From the NCBI RefSeq assembly GCF_025133575.1, contig NZ_CP104011.1:868001-932000 (forward strand): 64,000 nucleotides of DNA, read 5' to 3'. The notes beneath the pieces were generated by a model. The model did not search any database. It was not told the DNA's origin and saw nothing but the letters and a program-made list of their open reading frames with translations. The translations under genes and the position numbers were made by a program. The stretch is from Pseudomonas sp. GCEP-101. GTDB lineage: Bacteria > Pseudomonadota > Gammaproteobacteria > Pseudomonadales > Pseudomonadaceae. Below, piece by piece: positions 1 through 17,935 of the stretch. How positions within the stretch are numbered: the first letter of the stretch is position 1; every line of letters begins with the position of its first letter.

Positions 1-18
1 AAAGGGGCTCTGCCAAAC

Positions 19-95
<77 letters not shown>

Positions 96-158
96 TCAAA
101 GCTGGTGCGAAATTATACGGTTGAGCCCCTTCAAGGTCAACCGAAACTCCGAAACGAC

Positions 159-181
159 AAGGCCCGCACTGCGGGCCTTTT
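159..181 (-). terminator. hairpin between the two tRNA genes
   Basis: AAGGCCCGC and GCGGGCCTT form a 9-bp GC-rich stem with a 3-nt loop. The T-run is better on the + side than on the tRNA strand, so it may be a weak terminator or a processing hairpin between tRNA-Leu and tRNA-fMet. Confidence 0.4.
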
Positions 182-187
182 CGTATA

Positions 188-273
188 TGGTACCGAGGAG
201 GGGACTCGAACCCCTACAGCCTATGGCCACTACCACCTCAAGGTAGCGTGTCTACCAATTCCACCACCTCGGC
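188..273 (-). tRNA. tRNA-Leu (GAG)
   Basis: The reverse strand gives an 86-nt class II tRNA starting GCCGAGGTGGTGGAATTGG. The anticodon loop is TTGAGGT (anticodon GAG), there is a long variable arm, a GGTTCGAGTCC T-arm and an encoded CCA. It lies 16 bases beyond the secG stop and may be co-transcribed with secG. Confidence 0.95.
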
Positions 274-289
274 AAAAACTCTTGCCTGC

Positions 290-682
290 TTACTTCTGCT
301 CAGGAGCCGCCGGAACGTCGCCGTTACCGCCTGCAGGGGCTTGAGGTTGCCCTTGCGCGCCCGGCACGTCGCTAGCTGCCGGAGCCTGTTCCTGCTTCTG
401 CTCCATCACTGCCGGATCAGGAAGCCCAGCGTGACGAATCATATCAGCTTTTTCTTTAGCAAAATACGCTAAACCCAAGCTGGTAATGAAAAAAACTGCA
501 GCGAGTATAGCAGTAAAGCGGCTCAGGAAGGTAGCAGAACCTTGGCTACCGAAAACGGTGGCCGAAGCACCTGCACCGAACGACGCACCGGCGTCGGCAC
601 CCTTGCCTTGCTGAAGCAGGACCAGCACAACCAGACCCAGCGCCATCAGCAGGTGAATCACGATTACAACTGTTTCCAGCAT
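290..682 (-). CDS. secG: SecG, preprotein translocase subunit
   Basis: This is the small membrane subunit of the SecYEG channel, which assists protein export across the inner membrane. The 130-residue protein has the SecG plan: a TM helix at about 2-22, a polar loop with [15 protein letters not shown] and [11 protein letters not shown], a second TM at about 55-75, and a low-complexity Pro/Ala/Gln tail. The loop motifs are diagnostic of the family, and the tail is longer than in E. coli. It follows tpiA by 2 bases and precedes tRNA-Leu, the usual Pseudomonas order. Confidence 0.95.
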   Translation of the reverse strand: MLETVVIVIHLLMALGLVVLVLLQQGKGADAGASFGAGASATVFGSQGSATFLSRFTAILAAVFFITSLGLAYFAKEKADMIRHAGLPDPAVMEQKQEQAPAASDVPGAQGQPQAPAGGNGDVPAAPEQK

Positions 683-684
683 CT

Positions 685-1440
685 TCAGTTTCCTGCGGCG
701 CGACAGATCGCACCGAACTCATCTGCATTCAGGGAAGCTCCACCAATGAGCCCCCCATCGATATCCGGCATGCCGAAAAGTTCGACAGCGTTGGCGGCCT
801 TGACACTGCCGCCATACAGGAGACGAAGACCGCGGGCCACCTCTGCGTTTTCCGCCGAGATCTGCGCGCGAATCGCCGCATGTACTTCCTGGGCCTGCTC
901 GGGAGAAGCGGTCAGCCCCGTCCCAATCGCCCACACCGGCTCGTAAGCCACAACGGCGCGGGAGAAAGCCCCGACACCCATATCTTCGATCACCGAGCCC
1001 AACTGGCGCCCGACGACTTCAAGCGTCTTGCCCGCCTCACGCTGTTCGCGAGTCTCACCCACGCACAGGATCGGAACCAGGCCACACGACTGAGCCGCTG
1101 CAAACTTGCGACTGATCACTCCATCGTTTTCACCCAGGATCAGGCGACGCTCGGAGTGACCGACCAGCACCAGGGAACAGCTCGCATCTGCCAACTGGCT
1201 GGCTGCGACCTCGCCCGTGAGGGCTCCCTGCATCGGCTCAACCGCGCAATTCTGCGCACCGACGGCAACCGCTTTTCCATCCAGACCTTGTACGACCTGA
1301 TTGATGTACAGACAGGGCGGGAACACCGCCACATCGACACCCGTGGGAAGAGCCAGTTGACGCAGGCCTTTGATCAGCTCCGTTACGCTGGAGCGGGTAC
1401 CGTGCATTTTCCAATTACCGGCCACCAAGGGTCGACGCAT
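685..1440 (-). CDS. tpiA: triosephosphate isomerase
   Basis: The enzyme interconverts dihydroxyacetone phosphate and glyceraldehyde 3-phosphate in the cytosol. The 251-residue TIM barrel keeps all catalytic residues: Lys11 in GNWKMHG, His95 in VGHSERR, and Glu167 in [11 protein letters not shown], followed by the phosphate-binding LYGGSV segment. Length is normal. It lies in the glmM-tpiA-secG run, 65 bases after glmM. Confidence 0.97.
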   Translation of the reverse strand: MRRPLVAGNWKMHGTRSSVTELIKGLRQLALPTGVDVAVFPPCLYINQVVQGLDGKAVAVGAQNCAVEPMQGALTGEVAASQLADASCSLVLVGHSERRLILGENDGVISRKFAAAQSCGLVPILCVGETREQREAGKTLEVVGRQLGSVIEDMGVGAFSRAVVAYEPVWAIGTGLTASPEQAQEVHAAIRAQISAENAEVARGLRLLYGGSVKAANAVELFGMPDIDGGLIGGASLNADEFGAICRAAGN

Positions 1441-1505
1441 GCTGTACCTCGCTGAGCAAAGTGGGCGCAGATATTACTCGACGCTTTTGGAACTGACAAG
1501 AGAAA

Positions 1506-2846
1506 TCAAGCACATACCTCGGTAACGACCTTTGCCAATTGTTCGGCATAGGCACGCACGCGGGCTTCCTCATCCCCTTCGACCATCACCCGTACCAGCG
1601 GCTCGGTACCGGACTTGCGCAGCAGGACGCGGCCGCGGCCGCCCATTTCCTCGGTCACCTTGGCACAGGCGTCCTTCACCGCCGGGTGCTCCAGCGGGTC
1701 GACCCCGCCGCCGGCAAAGCGCACGTTGATCAGCACCTGCGGGCACTTGCGAACCCCCATGCGAGCCTCGGCCAGGTTCTGGCCGCGGGTCTTGAGCGCC
1801 ATCAGCACCTGCAGTGCGGCAATGATCGCATCACCGGTGGTGGTGTGCTGGCAGCAGACCACGTGGCCGGAGTTCTCACCACCCAGCTGCCAGTTGCGCG
1901 ACTGCAATTCGGACATCACGTAGCGGTCGCCCACCTTGGCGCGCACGAACGGAATGTTGAGCTCCTGCAGCGCCAGCTCCAGGCCCAGGTTGCTCATCAG
2001 CGTTCCCACCACGCCGCCATGTAACTTGCCGCGATCCAGCATGTCGCGCGCAATGAGGTAGAGGATCTCGTCGCCATCGACGATGGTCCCGGTGTGATCG
2101 ACCATCATCACCCGGTCGCCGTCACCGTCGAAAGCAATGCCGATGTCCGCGTGCTGGGCCAGCACGGCCTCCTGCAGCGCACCCATGTGGGTGGAACCGC
2201 ACTTGTCGTTGATGTTCAGGCCATTGGGCTCGGCACCGATGACGAAGACCTCGGCGCCCAGCTCACGGAAGACGTTGGGGGCGATCTTGTAGGTCGCGCC
2301 GTGGGCGCAATCCAGCGCAATGCGCAGGCCGGCGAAGCTGGTGTTGGACGGCACACTGCTCTTGCAGAACTCGATGTAGCGGCCGGCGGCGTCGTTGATG
2401 CGCGAGACCTTGCCCAGGCGAGCGGACTCGACCACGGTCATCGGCGCGTCGAGCAGCTCCTCGATGATCAACTCGACCTCGTCGGGCAGCTTGGTGCCCT
2501 GGCCGGAGAAGAACTTGATGCCGTTGTCGTCATGCGGGTTGTGCGACGCACTGATGACGATGCCCGCTTCGGCATGGAAGGTACGGGTGAGGTAGGCGAT
2601 ACCGGGAGTCGGCATGGGGCCGAGCAGCATCACGTCGGCGCCTGCGGCCGAGAGGCCCGCCTCCAGCGCGGATTCGAACATGTAGCCGGAAATCCGCGTG
2701 TCCTTGCCCACCAGGACGCGGCACTTGCCCTGCTGACGGAAGGCCATCCCCACCGCCCAGCCCAGCTTGAGCACGAAGTCGGGCGTGATCGGCGGCGTGC
2801 CGACACGACCGCGGATTCCATCGGTACCGAAATACTTCCTGCTCAT
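1506..2846 (-). CDS. glmM: phosphoglucosamine mutase
   Basis: GlmM converts glucosamine-6-phosphate to glucosamine-1-phosphate on the way to UDP-GlcNAc for peptidoglycan and LPS. The 446-residue protein starts [13 protein letters not shown], carries the phosphoserine loop [12 protein letters not shown] (Ser101), the metal-binding DGDGDR near residue 240, and the C-terminal [15 protein letters not shown] phosphate-binding loop. Its first codon overlaps the folP stop by 4 bases (ATGA), so the two are probably translationally coupled. Confidence 0.97.
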   Translation of the reverse strand: MSRKYFGTDGIRGRVGTPPITPDFVLKLGWAVGMAFRQQGKCRVLVGKDTRISGYMFESALEAGLSAAGADVMLLGPMPTPGIAYLTRTFHAEAGIVISASHNPHDDNGIKFFSGQGTKLPDEVELIIEELLDAPMTVVESARLGKVSRINDAAGRYIEFCKSSVPSNTSFAGLRIALDCAHGATYKIAPNVFRELGAEVFVIGAEPNGLNINDKCGSTHMGALQEAVLAQHADIGIAFDGDGDRVMMVDHTGTIVDGDEILYLIARDMLDRGKLHGGVVGTLMSNLGLELALQELNIPFVRAKVGDRYVMSELQSRNWQLGGENSGHVVCCQHTTTGDAIIAALQVLMALKTRGQNLAEARMGVRKCPQVLINVRFAGGGVDPLEHPAVKDACAKVTEEMGGRGRVLLRKSGTEPLVRVMVEGDEEARVRAYAEQLAKVVTEVCA

Positions 2847-3712
2847 GCGGGCATCCCCTCTTCCTTTGCACTTTCCACTGCGTAAATCATTCGAACCACA
2901 TCCAAGGTCTCGGCGACATCGTGGACGCGGATAATGCTGGCTCCCTTGGCGACCGCCAGCGCAGCCAGGGCCAGACTGCCATACAGGCGCTCGCCCACTT
3001 CACGGCCGAGCGCCCGGCCAATCATGCTCTTGCGCGAGACGCCGACCAGTAACGGGCAGCCCATTTCCAGCAACCGATCCATCTGCCGGAACAGATTGAG
3101 GTTGTGGCTCTGCGTCTTGGCAAAACCGAAGCCAGGATCGATGACGATGCGTTCGCGGGCAATGCCCACGGCTTCGCACGCGGCGATGCGTTCCTCGAGG
3201 AAGCCACGGACCTCCTGATGAATATCGGCATAGCGCGGGTCGTCCTGCATGTTCCCCGGCTCGCCACGCATGTGCATCAGGCATACGGGCAGACCGGTAT
3301 CGACTGCCGCATCCAGGGCGCCATCGCGCTGCAGTGCGCGCACATCATTGATCAGTCCGGCGCCCAGACGCGCGGTTTCGCGCATGACGGCCGGGGTGGA
3401 GGTATCCACGGAGATCACCACATCCAGCTCGCGGGCAATTGCCTCGACGACCGGCGCCACCCGCTCGAGCTCCTCGGTGGGCGAAACCACACGCGCGCCG
3501 GGCCGCGTCGACTCGCCGCCGATATCGATCAGCGTGGCGCCTGCAGCGACCATCTGTGCCGCATGACGCAATGCGGCATCGCGCTGATTGAAGCGCCCGC
3601 CGTCGGAGAAGGAGTCAGGGGTGACATTGAGGATGCCCATGACATGCGGGCGGCTCAAATCAAGAACCCGGTTGCCGCAAGGCAACCGGGTCGGGTGGTA
3701 CGACGAACTCAT
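2843..3712 (-). CDS. folP: dihydropteroate synthase
   Basis: FolP joins p-aminobenzoate to dihydropterin pyrophosphate in folate synthesis and is the sulfonamide target. The 289-residue TIM barrel shows the pterin-binding signatures [15 protein letters not shown] and [10 protein letters not shown], then DPGFGFAKT and the C-terminal IRVHDV segment. It starts 9 bases after the ftsH stop and overlaps glmM. The ftsH-folP-glmM order is common in gamma-proteobacteria. Confidence 0.97.
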   Translation of the reverse strand: MSSSYHPTRLPCGNRVLDLSRPHVMGILNVTPDSFSDGGRFNQRDAALRHAAQMVAAGATLIDIGGESTRPGARVVSPTEELERVAPVVEAIARELDVVISVDTSTPAVMRETARLGAGLINDVRALQRDGALDAAVDTGLPVCLMHMRGEPGNMQDDPRYADIHQEVRGFLEERIAACEAVGIARERIVIDPGFGFAKTQSHNLNLFRQMDRLLEMGCPLLVGVSRKSMIGRALGREVGERLYGSLALAALAVAKGASIIRVHDVAETLDVVRMIYAVESAKEEGMPA

Positions 3713-3721
3713 TCAGTGCTC

Positions 3722-5647
<1,926 letters not shown>

Positions 5648-5839
5648 TTGACTACCCTCTGAAGCCGGCTCCGCCCTGGAAACCGCTTCTCACGACGGCC
5701 AGACTCCTTCCGGCCAAAATTACTACACAACGCCCGCCGCCCGGCAGGCGCCGTCTGTAACCCTTTATGAACCCCGGCCTTCACCGGTACAAGCAAAACC
5801 TGCAAGGCGTAGACCAACAGCCTGCCCATTCATTCCAGT

Positions 5840-6463
5840 CTAGGCGCCGCGAAACCCGCGTGCGAGCAGATACTGCTCGCGCGAACGGTCGCGGGAGGAC
5901 AGCGGCTTGCGCATCTGCACCTTCTCGAAGTTCTCGCGAACCTGCTTGTGGTAAGCGTCGAAACCCTCACCCTGGAAAATCTTGATCAGGAAATCACCGC
6001 CCGGACGCAGCACACGGGTGCACAGGTCCAGGGCCAGCTCGCAGAGGAACATTGCGCGGGGCATGTCCACAGCGGGCAATCCACTCATATTGGGGGCCAT
6101 ATCGGAAATCACAAGGTCTACCGGATTTTCTCCGATGGCCGCGAGCAACTGCTCGAAGACCTCGTCCTCGGTGAAGTCGCCCTGGATGAAGGTGACGTCC
6201 GGGATGCTGTCCATCGGCAGGATGTCCGAGGCGATCAGCGTACCCTTGTCGCCAATCACCCGACTGGTGACCTGCGACCAGCCGCCTGGCGCTGCGCCGA
6301 GGTCGACCACGGTCATGCCGGGGCGCAGGATGCGATCCTTCTCCTGGATTTCCAGCAGCTTGTAGCTGGCGCGCGAGCGATAGCCGTCGCGCTGTGCCAT
6401 CTTCACGTACGGATCGTCGAAATGTTCTTTCAGCCAGCGATGGCTAGTCTTGGAACGGGCCAC
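5840..6463 (-). CDS. rlmE: 23S rRNA 2'-O-methyltransferase RlmE (FtsJ/RrmJ)
   Basis: RlmE methylates the 2'-OH of U2552 (E. coli numbering) in the 23S A-loop during late 50S assembly. The 207-residue Rossmann methyltransferase has the SAM motif [14 protein letters not shown] and the K-D-K-E tetrad at Lys35, Asp121 ([11 protein letters not shown]), Lys161 ([10 protein letters not shown]) and Glu196. It is divergent from yhbY and upstream of ftsH, the same association as in E. coli, where the ftsJ-ftsH unit is heat-inducible. I see no clear sigma-32 promoter here. Confidence 0.96.
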   Translation of the reverse strand: MARSKTSHRWLKEHFDDPYVKMAQRDGYRSRASYKLLEIQEKDRILRPGMTVVDLGAAPGGWSQVTSRVIGDKGTLIASDILPMDSIPDVTFIQGDFTEDEVFEQLLAAIGENPVDLVISDMAPNMSGLPAVDMPRAMFLCELALDLCTRVLRPGGDFLIKIFQGEGFDAYHKQVRENFEKVQMRKPLSSRDRSREQYLLARGFRGA

Positions 6464-6542
6464 GTATTACCTCGTCTGAGCGGCATCCCGGTATAACCGA
6501 AACTCGGGTAGAATATCCGCCTTTTTTCCCAGGGGTCAGATT

Positions 6543-6857
6543 ATGGCGCTCTCTCAGGAGCAGAAAAAGCAGTTCAAATCTATCGGGCATCACCTGAAAC
6601 CCGTATTGACCGTTGCTGAAAACGGTCTGTCGGAAGGCGTGATGGCCGAGCTTGAGCGTGCTCTGAACGATCACGAACTGATCAAGGTGCAGTTCCGCAT
6701 CGCCGAACGCGACGACCGTCGTGCGCTGATCGACGAACTCTGCCAGAGCGGCAGCTGCGAACTGATCCAGGTCATCGGCAAGATGGCGCTGATCTATCGC
6801 CGCAATCCCAAGCCGAACAAGAACCTGTCGAACATCAGCCGCTACAGCGGCCTCTGA
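6543..6857 (+). CDS. yhbY: YhbY family ribosome-associated RNA-binding protein
   Basis: The 104-residue protein is a single CRM (CRS1-YhbY) domain, which binds pre-50S particles and rRNA. Visible features are the N-terminal LSQEQKKQFKSIGHHLKP, the loop VAENGLSEGVMAELERAL, and a GKMALIYRRNPK segment matching the family GxxR-type RNA-binding surface. The short protein fills the whole domain. It is divergent from rlmE with only 79 bases between the starts. Confidence 0.93.
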   Translation: MALSQEQKKQFKSIGHHLKPVLTVAENGLSEGVMAELERALNDHELIKVQFRIAERDDRRALIDELCQSGSCELIQVIGKMALIYRRNPKPNKNLSNISRYSGL

Positions 6858-6872
6858 CAGTCAAGCCCGGCA

Positions 6873-6898
6873 GCGCGGAGCCGGCAAGGCTCCGCCGC
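6873..6898. other. hairpin between convergent yhbY and DUF4149 gene
   Basis: CGGAGCC and GGCTCCG form a 7-bp stem extended by G-C pairs in the 42-base gap between two convergent stops. No T-run follows on either strand, so it is at best a weak or factor-assisted terminator. Confidence 0.35.
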
Positions 6899-6899
6899 G

Positions 6900-7334
6900 T
6901 CAATTCCGCTCGCCCCGTCCCGGCACCGGTTGCAGCACCAGCAGCAGACCGCACAGCGCCACCACCAGGTAGTTGAACAGCAGCCAGCGCTGAGCGTCCG
7001 GCGCGACCTGGCGCACCACGAAATAGGCCGCCGCCATCACCAGCACGGTGAGCAGCAACTGCCCTCGCGTTTCCCGGAGGAAAGCAGCGACGCCGCGCGC
7101 CTGCCAGAGCACCAGGGCCTGGAGCAGCACGCAGAACGCCGCGAAAGCCAGCAGCAACGGTTTCAGCGCGTCGGCCACGGATTCCACCAGCAGCGGCGCC
7201 AGGCCGATCTTGTCCAGCGCTGGCAGAACCACGAACTGAAGCAGCCAGAGGCCGCCGACCCAGAATGTCTGGGCCAGCAGCCAACTGACGGTGCCTGCGT
7301 TGAGGGGTTGCCGATCAGGCGTGGCGGACTTCAA
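6900..7334 (-). CDS. DUF4149 family membrane protein
   Basis: Function is unknown. The 144-residue protein has four hydrophobic segments at about 17-37, 56-76, 91-110 and 117-135 and short polar ends, matching the DUF4149 family found next to greA in Pseudomonas. Its start lies 20 bases inside the greA 3' end, so it is probably translated from the greA message. No catalytic motif is visible. Confidence 0.75.
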   Translation of the reverse strand: MKSATPDRQPLNAGTVSWLLAQTFWVGGLWLLQFVVLPALDKIGLAPLLVESVADALKPLLLAFAAFCVLLQALVLWQARGVAAFLRETRGQLLLTVLVMAAAYFVVRQVAPDAQRWLLFNYLVVALCGLLLVLQPVPGRGERN

Positions 7335-7787
7335 CGATCTCGTACTCGACGTCGCCGCCCGGGGTCTTCACCAGCACGGCATCGCCTTCGGTCTTGCCGA
7401 TCAGCGCGCGGGCGATCGGCGAGTTGACCGAGATCTTGCTGTTCTTGATGTCCGCCTCGTCGTCGCCGACGATCTGGTAGGTCACCGTCTCGTCGGTCTC
7501 GACGTTGGCGATATCCACGGTGGTGCCGAAGATCACCTTGCCGGTGTGCGGAATGGTGGTCACGTCGATGATCTGCGCGTTGGACAGCTTGGCCTCGATG
7601 TCGCGGATACGCGCTTCGGACATGCCCTGCTGTTCGCGGGCCGCATGGTACTCGGCGTTTTCCTTGAGGTCGCCCAGCTCACGCGCTTCCGCGATGGCCT
7701 GGGTGATCTGCGGGCGCAGAACGGTCTTCAGGTATTTCAGTTCTTCTTCCAGGGCGCGAGCGCCCTGGACGGTCATTGGGAATTTGC

Positions 7788-7791
<4 letters not shown>
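7315..7791 (-). CDS. greA: transcription elongation factor GreA
   Basis: GreA enters the RNA polymerase secondary channel and stimulates cleavage of backtracked transcripts. The 158-residue protein has an N-terminal coiled coil with the acidic tip in REL(G)[15 protein letters not shown], and a C-terminal FKBP-like domain with [10 protein letters not shown] and [14 protein letters not shown]. Length is canonical. Its start overlaps the carB stop by 4 bases, so it is coupled to carB expression. Confidence 0.97.
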
Positions 7792-11009
<3,218 letters not shown>

Positions 11010-11028
11010 GGGACTCTCGTTGCAATAT

Positions 11029-11685
11029 TCAGGAAAGGGTTGCGCTGGCCAGCTTCACGCCAAAGCCGACGAACAGGGCGCCGACGCCACTCGAGGCGCC
11101 GGCAGCCAACCGTTGCCGCCGACGGAACCAGGCCGCCAGACGCACACCGGAGAAAATCAGGAAACTCAGGTACAGGGCGCTGATGATCTCGAGGATCGTA
11201 CCCAGCACCAGGAACGACAGGCCGGGGTAGGCGTAACCCGGGTCGACGAACTGGATGAAGAAGGAAATGAAGAAGAGGATCGCCTTGGGGTTGGACAGGC
11301 TCAGCAGCAGCGCCTTGCGGAACGGCTGGTTGACGTCCACTTCCTTGGCCGGCGCGGCGGCCGCCTCCAGCGGGTGGCGCAGTTTCTGCCAACCACCGCG
11401 GAGCATGCCGATACCCAGGTAGAACAGGTACGCGGCGCCAACGTATTTCAGGCCCAGGAACAGCATCGGCTCGGCCTTGAGGACCGAGGCGATACCCAGC
11501 GCCGAGAGGAGCATCAGGATCGCATCGCCCAGGAACACCGCGCTCGCCGCCCGATAGCCCGAGGCCACGCCGCGCTGGGCGGCGGTGGCGAGGACGAACA
11601 GCGAGTTCGGCCCCGGCAGCAGGACGATGAACAACGTACCCAGGACGTAGGTCCACAGGTCGGTGATTCCCAGGGTCGGCATCAT
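11029..11685 (-). CDS. LysE/LeuE family amino-acid exporter
   Basis: This 218-residue inner-membrane protein has six predicted TM segments and the LysE-family signatures [18 protein letters not shown] near the N-terminus and [10 protein letters not shown] in the middle. The family exports amino acids, and LeuE members export leucine and related residues. It sits between carA and carB, where an intervening reading frame of about this size is known in Pseudomonas. The substrate and any link to carbamoyl phosphate are not known. ATG at 11682 is an alternative start. Confidence 0.85.
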   Translation of the reverse strand: MMPTLGITDLWTYVLGTLFIVLLPGPNSLFVLATAAQRGVASGYRAASAVFLGDAILMLLSALGIASVLKAEPMLFLGLKYVGAAYLFYLGIGMLRGGWQKLRHPLEAAAAPAKEVDVNQPFRKALLLSLSNPKAILFFISFFIQFVDPGYAYPGLSFLVLGTILEIISALYLSFLIFSGVRLAAWFRRRQRLAAGASSGVGALFVGFGVKLASATLS

Positions 11686-11725
11686 CTTCTTCTACCTCTT
11701 GCGTCCAGTTCGCACCAGGCCGAAC

Positions 11726-12862
11726 TCAGCGGCGCTCCGCCATCGCCGCGATGAAGCGGTCGAACAGCGGAGCCACGTCGTGCGGGCCGGGGCTGGCTTC
11801 CGGGTGGCCCTGGAAGCTGAAGGCCACCTTGTCGGTGCGCTCGATGCCCTGCAGGGTGCCATCGAACAGCGACTTGTGGGTCGCGCGCAGGTTGGCCGGC
11901 ATGCTCGCCTCGTCCACGGCGAAACCGTGGTTCTGGCTGGTGATCATCACCACGCCCGAATCCAGGTCCTGCACCGGGTGGTTGGCACCGTGGTGGCCGT
12001 GGCCCATCTTCAGGGTCTTGGCGCCGGACGCCAGGGCCAGCAGCTGGTGACCGAGGCAGATGCCGAAGACCGGGATCTCGGTATCGAGGAACTCGCGGAT
12101 GGCCTGGATGGCGTAGTCGCAAGGCTCGGGGTCGCCGGGGCCGTTGGAGAGGAAGATGCCGTCCGGGTTCAGGGCAAGCACTTCGCTGGCCGGGGTCTGT
12201 GCCGGCACCACGGTCAGGCGGCAGCCGCGTGCCACCAGCATGCGCAGAATGTTCAGCTTCACGCCGAAATCGTAGGCGACCACGTGGTACGGCAGGTCGG
12301 CGGCGGCGATTTCCGGGTGGCTGTCGGTTTCCAGGTTCCACACGCTGGAACGCCATTCGTAGCGTTCGGTGGAGGAAACGACTTTGGCCAGGTCCATGCC
12401 TTTCAGGCCCGGGAAGCCGCGCGCCAGTTCGAGGGCTTTTTCCTCGGTGGCATCATCGCCAGCCAGGATGCAGCCGTTCTGCGAACCCTTCTCGCGCAGG
12501 ATGCGGGTCAGGCGGCGGGTGTCGATGCCGGCGATGGCAACGGTACCGTTGGCTTTCAGGTAGTCCGGCAGGGACTGCTTGTCGCGCCAGCTGCTGGAGA
12601 GCAGCGGCAGGTCACGAATGATCAGGCCGGCGGCCCAGACCTTGTTCGATTCGGCGTCTTCGGGCGTGGTGCCGGTGTTACCGATATGCGGGTAGGTCAG
12701 GGTGACGATCTGTTGGGCGTAGGAAGGATCGGTGAGGATTTCCTGGTAGCCGGTCATGGCGGTGTTGAACACCACCTCTCCGACGGTCTGCCCGTCGGCG
12801 CCGATGGCTTCACCGCGAAAAACGCTGCCGTCGGCAAGTGCAAGTATGGCTGGCTTAGTCAA
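11726..12862 (-). CDS. carA: carbamoyl-phosphate synthase small subunit
   Basis: CarA is the glutamine amidotransferase subunit that supplies ammonia to CarB. The 378-residue protein begins [16 protein letters not shown], and the class I amidotransferase domain carries the nucleophile Cys in [12 protein letters not shown] and the His/Glu pair in [12 protein letters not shown]. The start chosen is TTG at 12862, preceded by GGGAGG at good spacing. The reading frame stays open upstream, but the extra residues are unlike the family. No ATG fits. Confidence 0.95.
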   Translation of the reverse strand: MTKPAILALADGSVFRGEAIGADGQTVGEVVFNTAMTGYQEILTDPSYAQQIVTLTYPHIGNTGTTPEDAESNKVWAAGLIIRDLPLLSSSWRDKQSLPDYLKANGTVAIAGIDTRRLTRILREKGSQNGCILAGDDATEEKALELARGFPGLKGMDLAKVVSSTERYEWRSSVWNLETDSHPEIAAADLPYHVVAYDFGVKLNILRMLVARGCRLTVVPAQTPASEVLALNPDGIFLSNGPGDPEPCDYAIQAIREFLDTEIPVFGICLGHQLLALASGAKTLKMGHGHHGANHPVQDLDSGVVMITSQNHGFAVDEASMPANLRATHKSLFDGTLQGIERTDKVAFSFQGHPEASPGPHDVAPLFDRFIAAMAERR

Positions 12863-12906
12863 GAAGACCTCCCGTAGTTCAAGCCTGGCTGGGCGTGCGC
12901 AGATTG

Positions 12907-12949
12907 TAAAAAAGCGGGATGACATCAGAAGAAGTCATCCCGCTTTTTA
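12907..12949 (-). terminator. terminator after dapB, with a possible carA -10 just beyond
   Basis: AAGCGGGATGAC and GTCATCCCGCTT form a perfect 12-bp stem with T-runs on both strands. It lies 100 bases beyond the dapB stop. On the reverse strand the T-run leads directly into TACAAT (12903-12908), a plausible -10 for carA, so termination of dapB and initiation of carA may be packed together. An attenuator role for carA is the alternative. Confidence 0.7.
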
Positions 12950-13049
12950 TGTGATCATGCTGCGCTGCTTTTAGTGGACACACTAAAGCTGTAGTTTACA
13001 GAAAAGCGACATCATGGTCCACCTTTTGCACGACGTACGGCTATGCCTC

Positions 13050-15045
<1,996 letters not shown>

Positions 15046-15086
15046 AAATTCTTTGCACCTTGAAAACCTCTCCCCCAGACACGCCA

Positions 15087-15144
15087 ACGCGGGAGCAAGC
15101 CCCCGCGTGACGTTTCACGCGCACCGACCCGCTGATCGGTGCGC
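15087..15144 (-). other. two hairpins in the dnaK-dnaJ gap
   Basis: Two perfect stems lie side by side between dnaK and dnaJ: ACGCGGG/CCCGCGT (15087-15108), and a 9-bp GCGCACCGA/TCGGTGCGC stem with an 8-nt loop (15119-15144). Neither has a T-run, so partial termination or mRNA processing that lowers DnaJ relative to DnaK is more likely than a terminator. Confidence 0.5.
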
Positions 15145-15167
15145 TGGAGCGCAAGCTTGCACGCGGC

Positions 15168-17084
<1,917 letters not shown>

Positions 17085-17151
17085 ATTTCACTCTCCAGAA
17101 ATTAGATTCCGCGCTGACCCTGTTGCGGGTCTTTGGCTCGGTTGATTACCC

Positions 17152-17179
17152 AGATGGGGACCGGGTGGTGGATTTCAAG
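17152..17179 (-). promoter_or_regulatory. sigma-32 promoter of dnaK
   Basis: On the reverse strand CTTGAA is followed after 14 bases by CCCCATCT, a full match to the RpoH consensus (CTTGAA, 13-14 bases, CCCCATnT). The -35 box overlaps the grpE stop codon, so dnaK can be heat-induced independently of grpE. Confidence 0.85.
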
Positions 17180-17738
17180 CCTTCTCGTCGATCGAAGGCG
17201 GAGTTTGTTCCGGCGCCTTGCTGACCACGACCATGGCCGGGCGCAGCAGACGACCGTTGAGCAGGTAGCCCTTCTGGAACACCTTGACCACGCTGCCCGG
17301 CTCGAGACGCACGCTCTCTTCCATGGCCATGGCCTGGTGGTGTTCGGGATTGAACGGCTCGCCGTGCGGGTCGACCGGCTCGAGGCTGTAGCGCTTGAGG
17401 GTGTCGTGGAACATCTTCAGCGTCAGTTCGATGCCTTCACGCATCGGCTTGATCGCCTCGTCTTCCGGGTTCGACATCTCCAGCGCGCGCTCGAGGGTAT
17501 CGACGATCGGCAGCAGGTCGCCGGCGAATTTCTCCAGGGCGAACTTGTGTGCCTTTTCCACGTCCTGCTCGGCACGGCGGCGGACGTTCTGCAGCTCGGC
17601 GACGGCGCGCAGGCTCTGGTCCTTCGCCGCGGCTACCTGTTCTTCCAGTTCCAGCACGCGGGCGTTCAGGTCCCCGGTAGCGCCGGTGTCCGGCTGCTCG
17701 TTGAACTGGGAATCCTGAGTCTGTTGTTCGTCAGACAT
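17175..17738 (-). CDS. grpE: GrpE nucleotide exchange factor
   Basis: GrpE releases ADP from DnaK and acts as a thermosensor. The 187-residue protein has a polar N-terminus, a long coiled coil at about 25-85, then the beta-domain with the signature [14 protein letters not shown] and [22 protein letters not shown]. It is first in grpE-dnaK-dnaJ and starts behind an RpoH promoter, with AGGAG just before the ATG. Confidence 0.96.
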   Translation of the reverse strand: MSDEQQTQDSQFNEQPDTGATGDLNARVLELEEQVAAAKDQSLRAVAELQNVRRRAEQDVEKAHKFALEKFAGDLLPIVDTLERALEMSNPEDEAIKPMREGIELTLKMFHDTLKRYSLEPVDPHGEPFNPEHHQAMAMEESVRLEPGSVVKVFQKGYLLNGRLLRPAMVVVSKAPEQTPPSIDEKA

Positions 17739-17808
17739 GCCACTCTCCTAAAAAGAAAATAAGCCTTTGAAAACAAGGCGAACCCAATGGTCCGCGGCTC
17801 TGCCGTGT

Positions 17809-17836
17809 ATATGGGGCGCCTTTGCGCCACTTCAAG
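17809..17836 (-). promoter_or_regulatory. sigma-32 promoter of grpE
   Basis: On the reverse strand CTTGAA is followed after 14 bases by CCCCATAT, an RpoH consensus match about 75 bases upstream of the grpE ATG. It has the same architecture and spacing as the dnaK promoter. Confidence 0.88.
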
Positions 17837-17935
17837 GGCTGTCGCCTCAAGGCAGGCCGGCAGGCGACGAGGGAGAATTGCCAGCCGCAAAAAATACTGT
17901 ATAAATAACCAGACATTTCTACGGAGCCGCCGCCC

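Noticed and set aside
15087..15144. dnaK-dnaJ hairpins as a terminator
   Set aside because: No T-run and dnaJ lacks a clear promoter of its own, so full termination here is unlikely.
17895..17935. LexA box upstream of recN
   Set aside because: No CTG-N10-CAG with the AT-rich centre could be found in the expected place.
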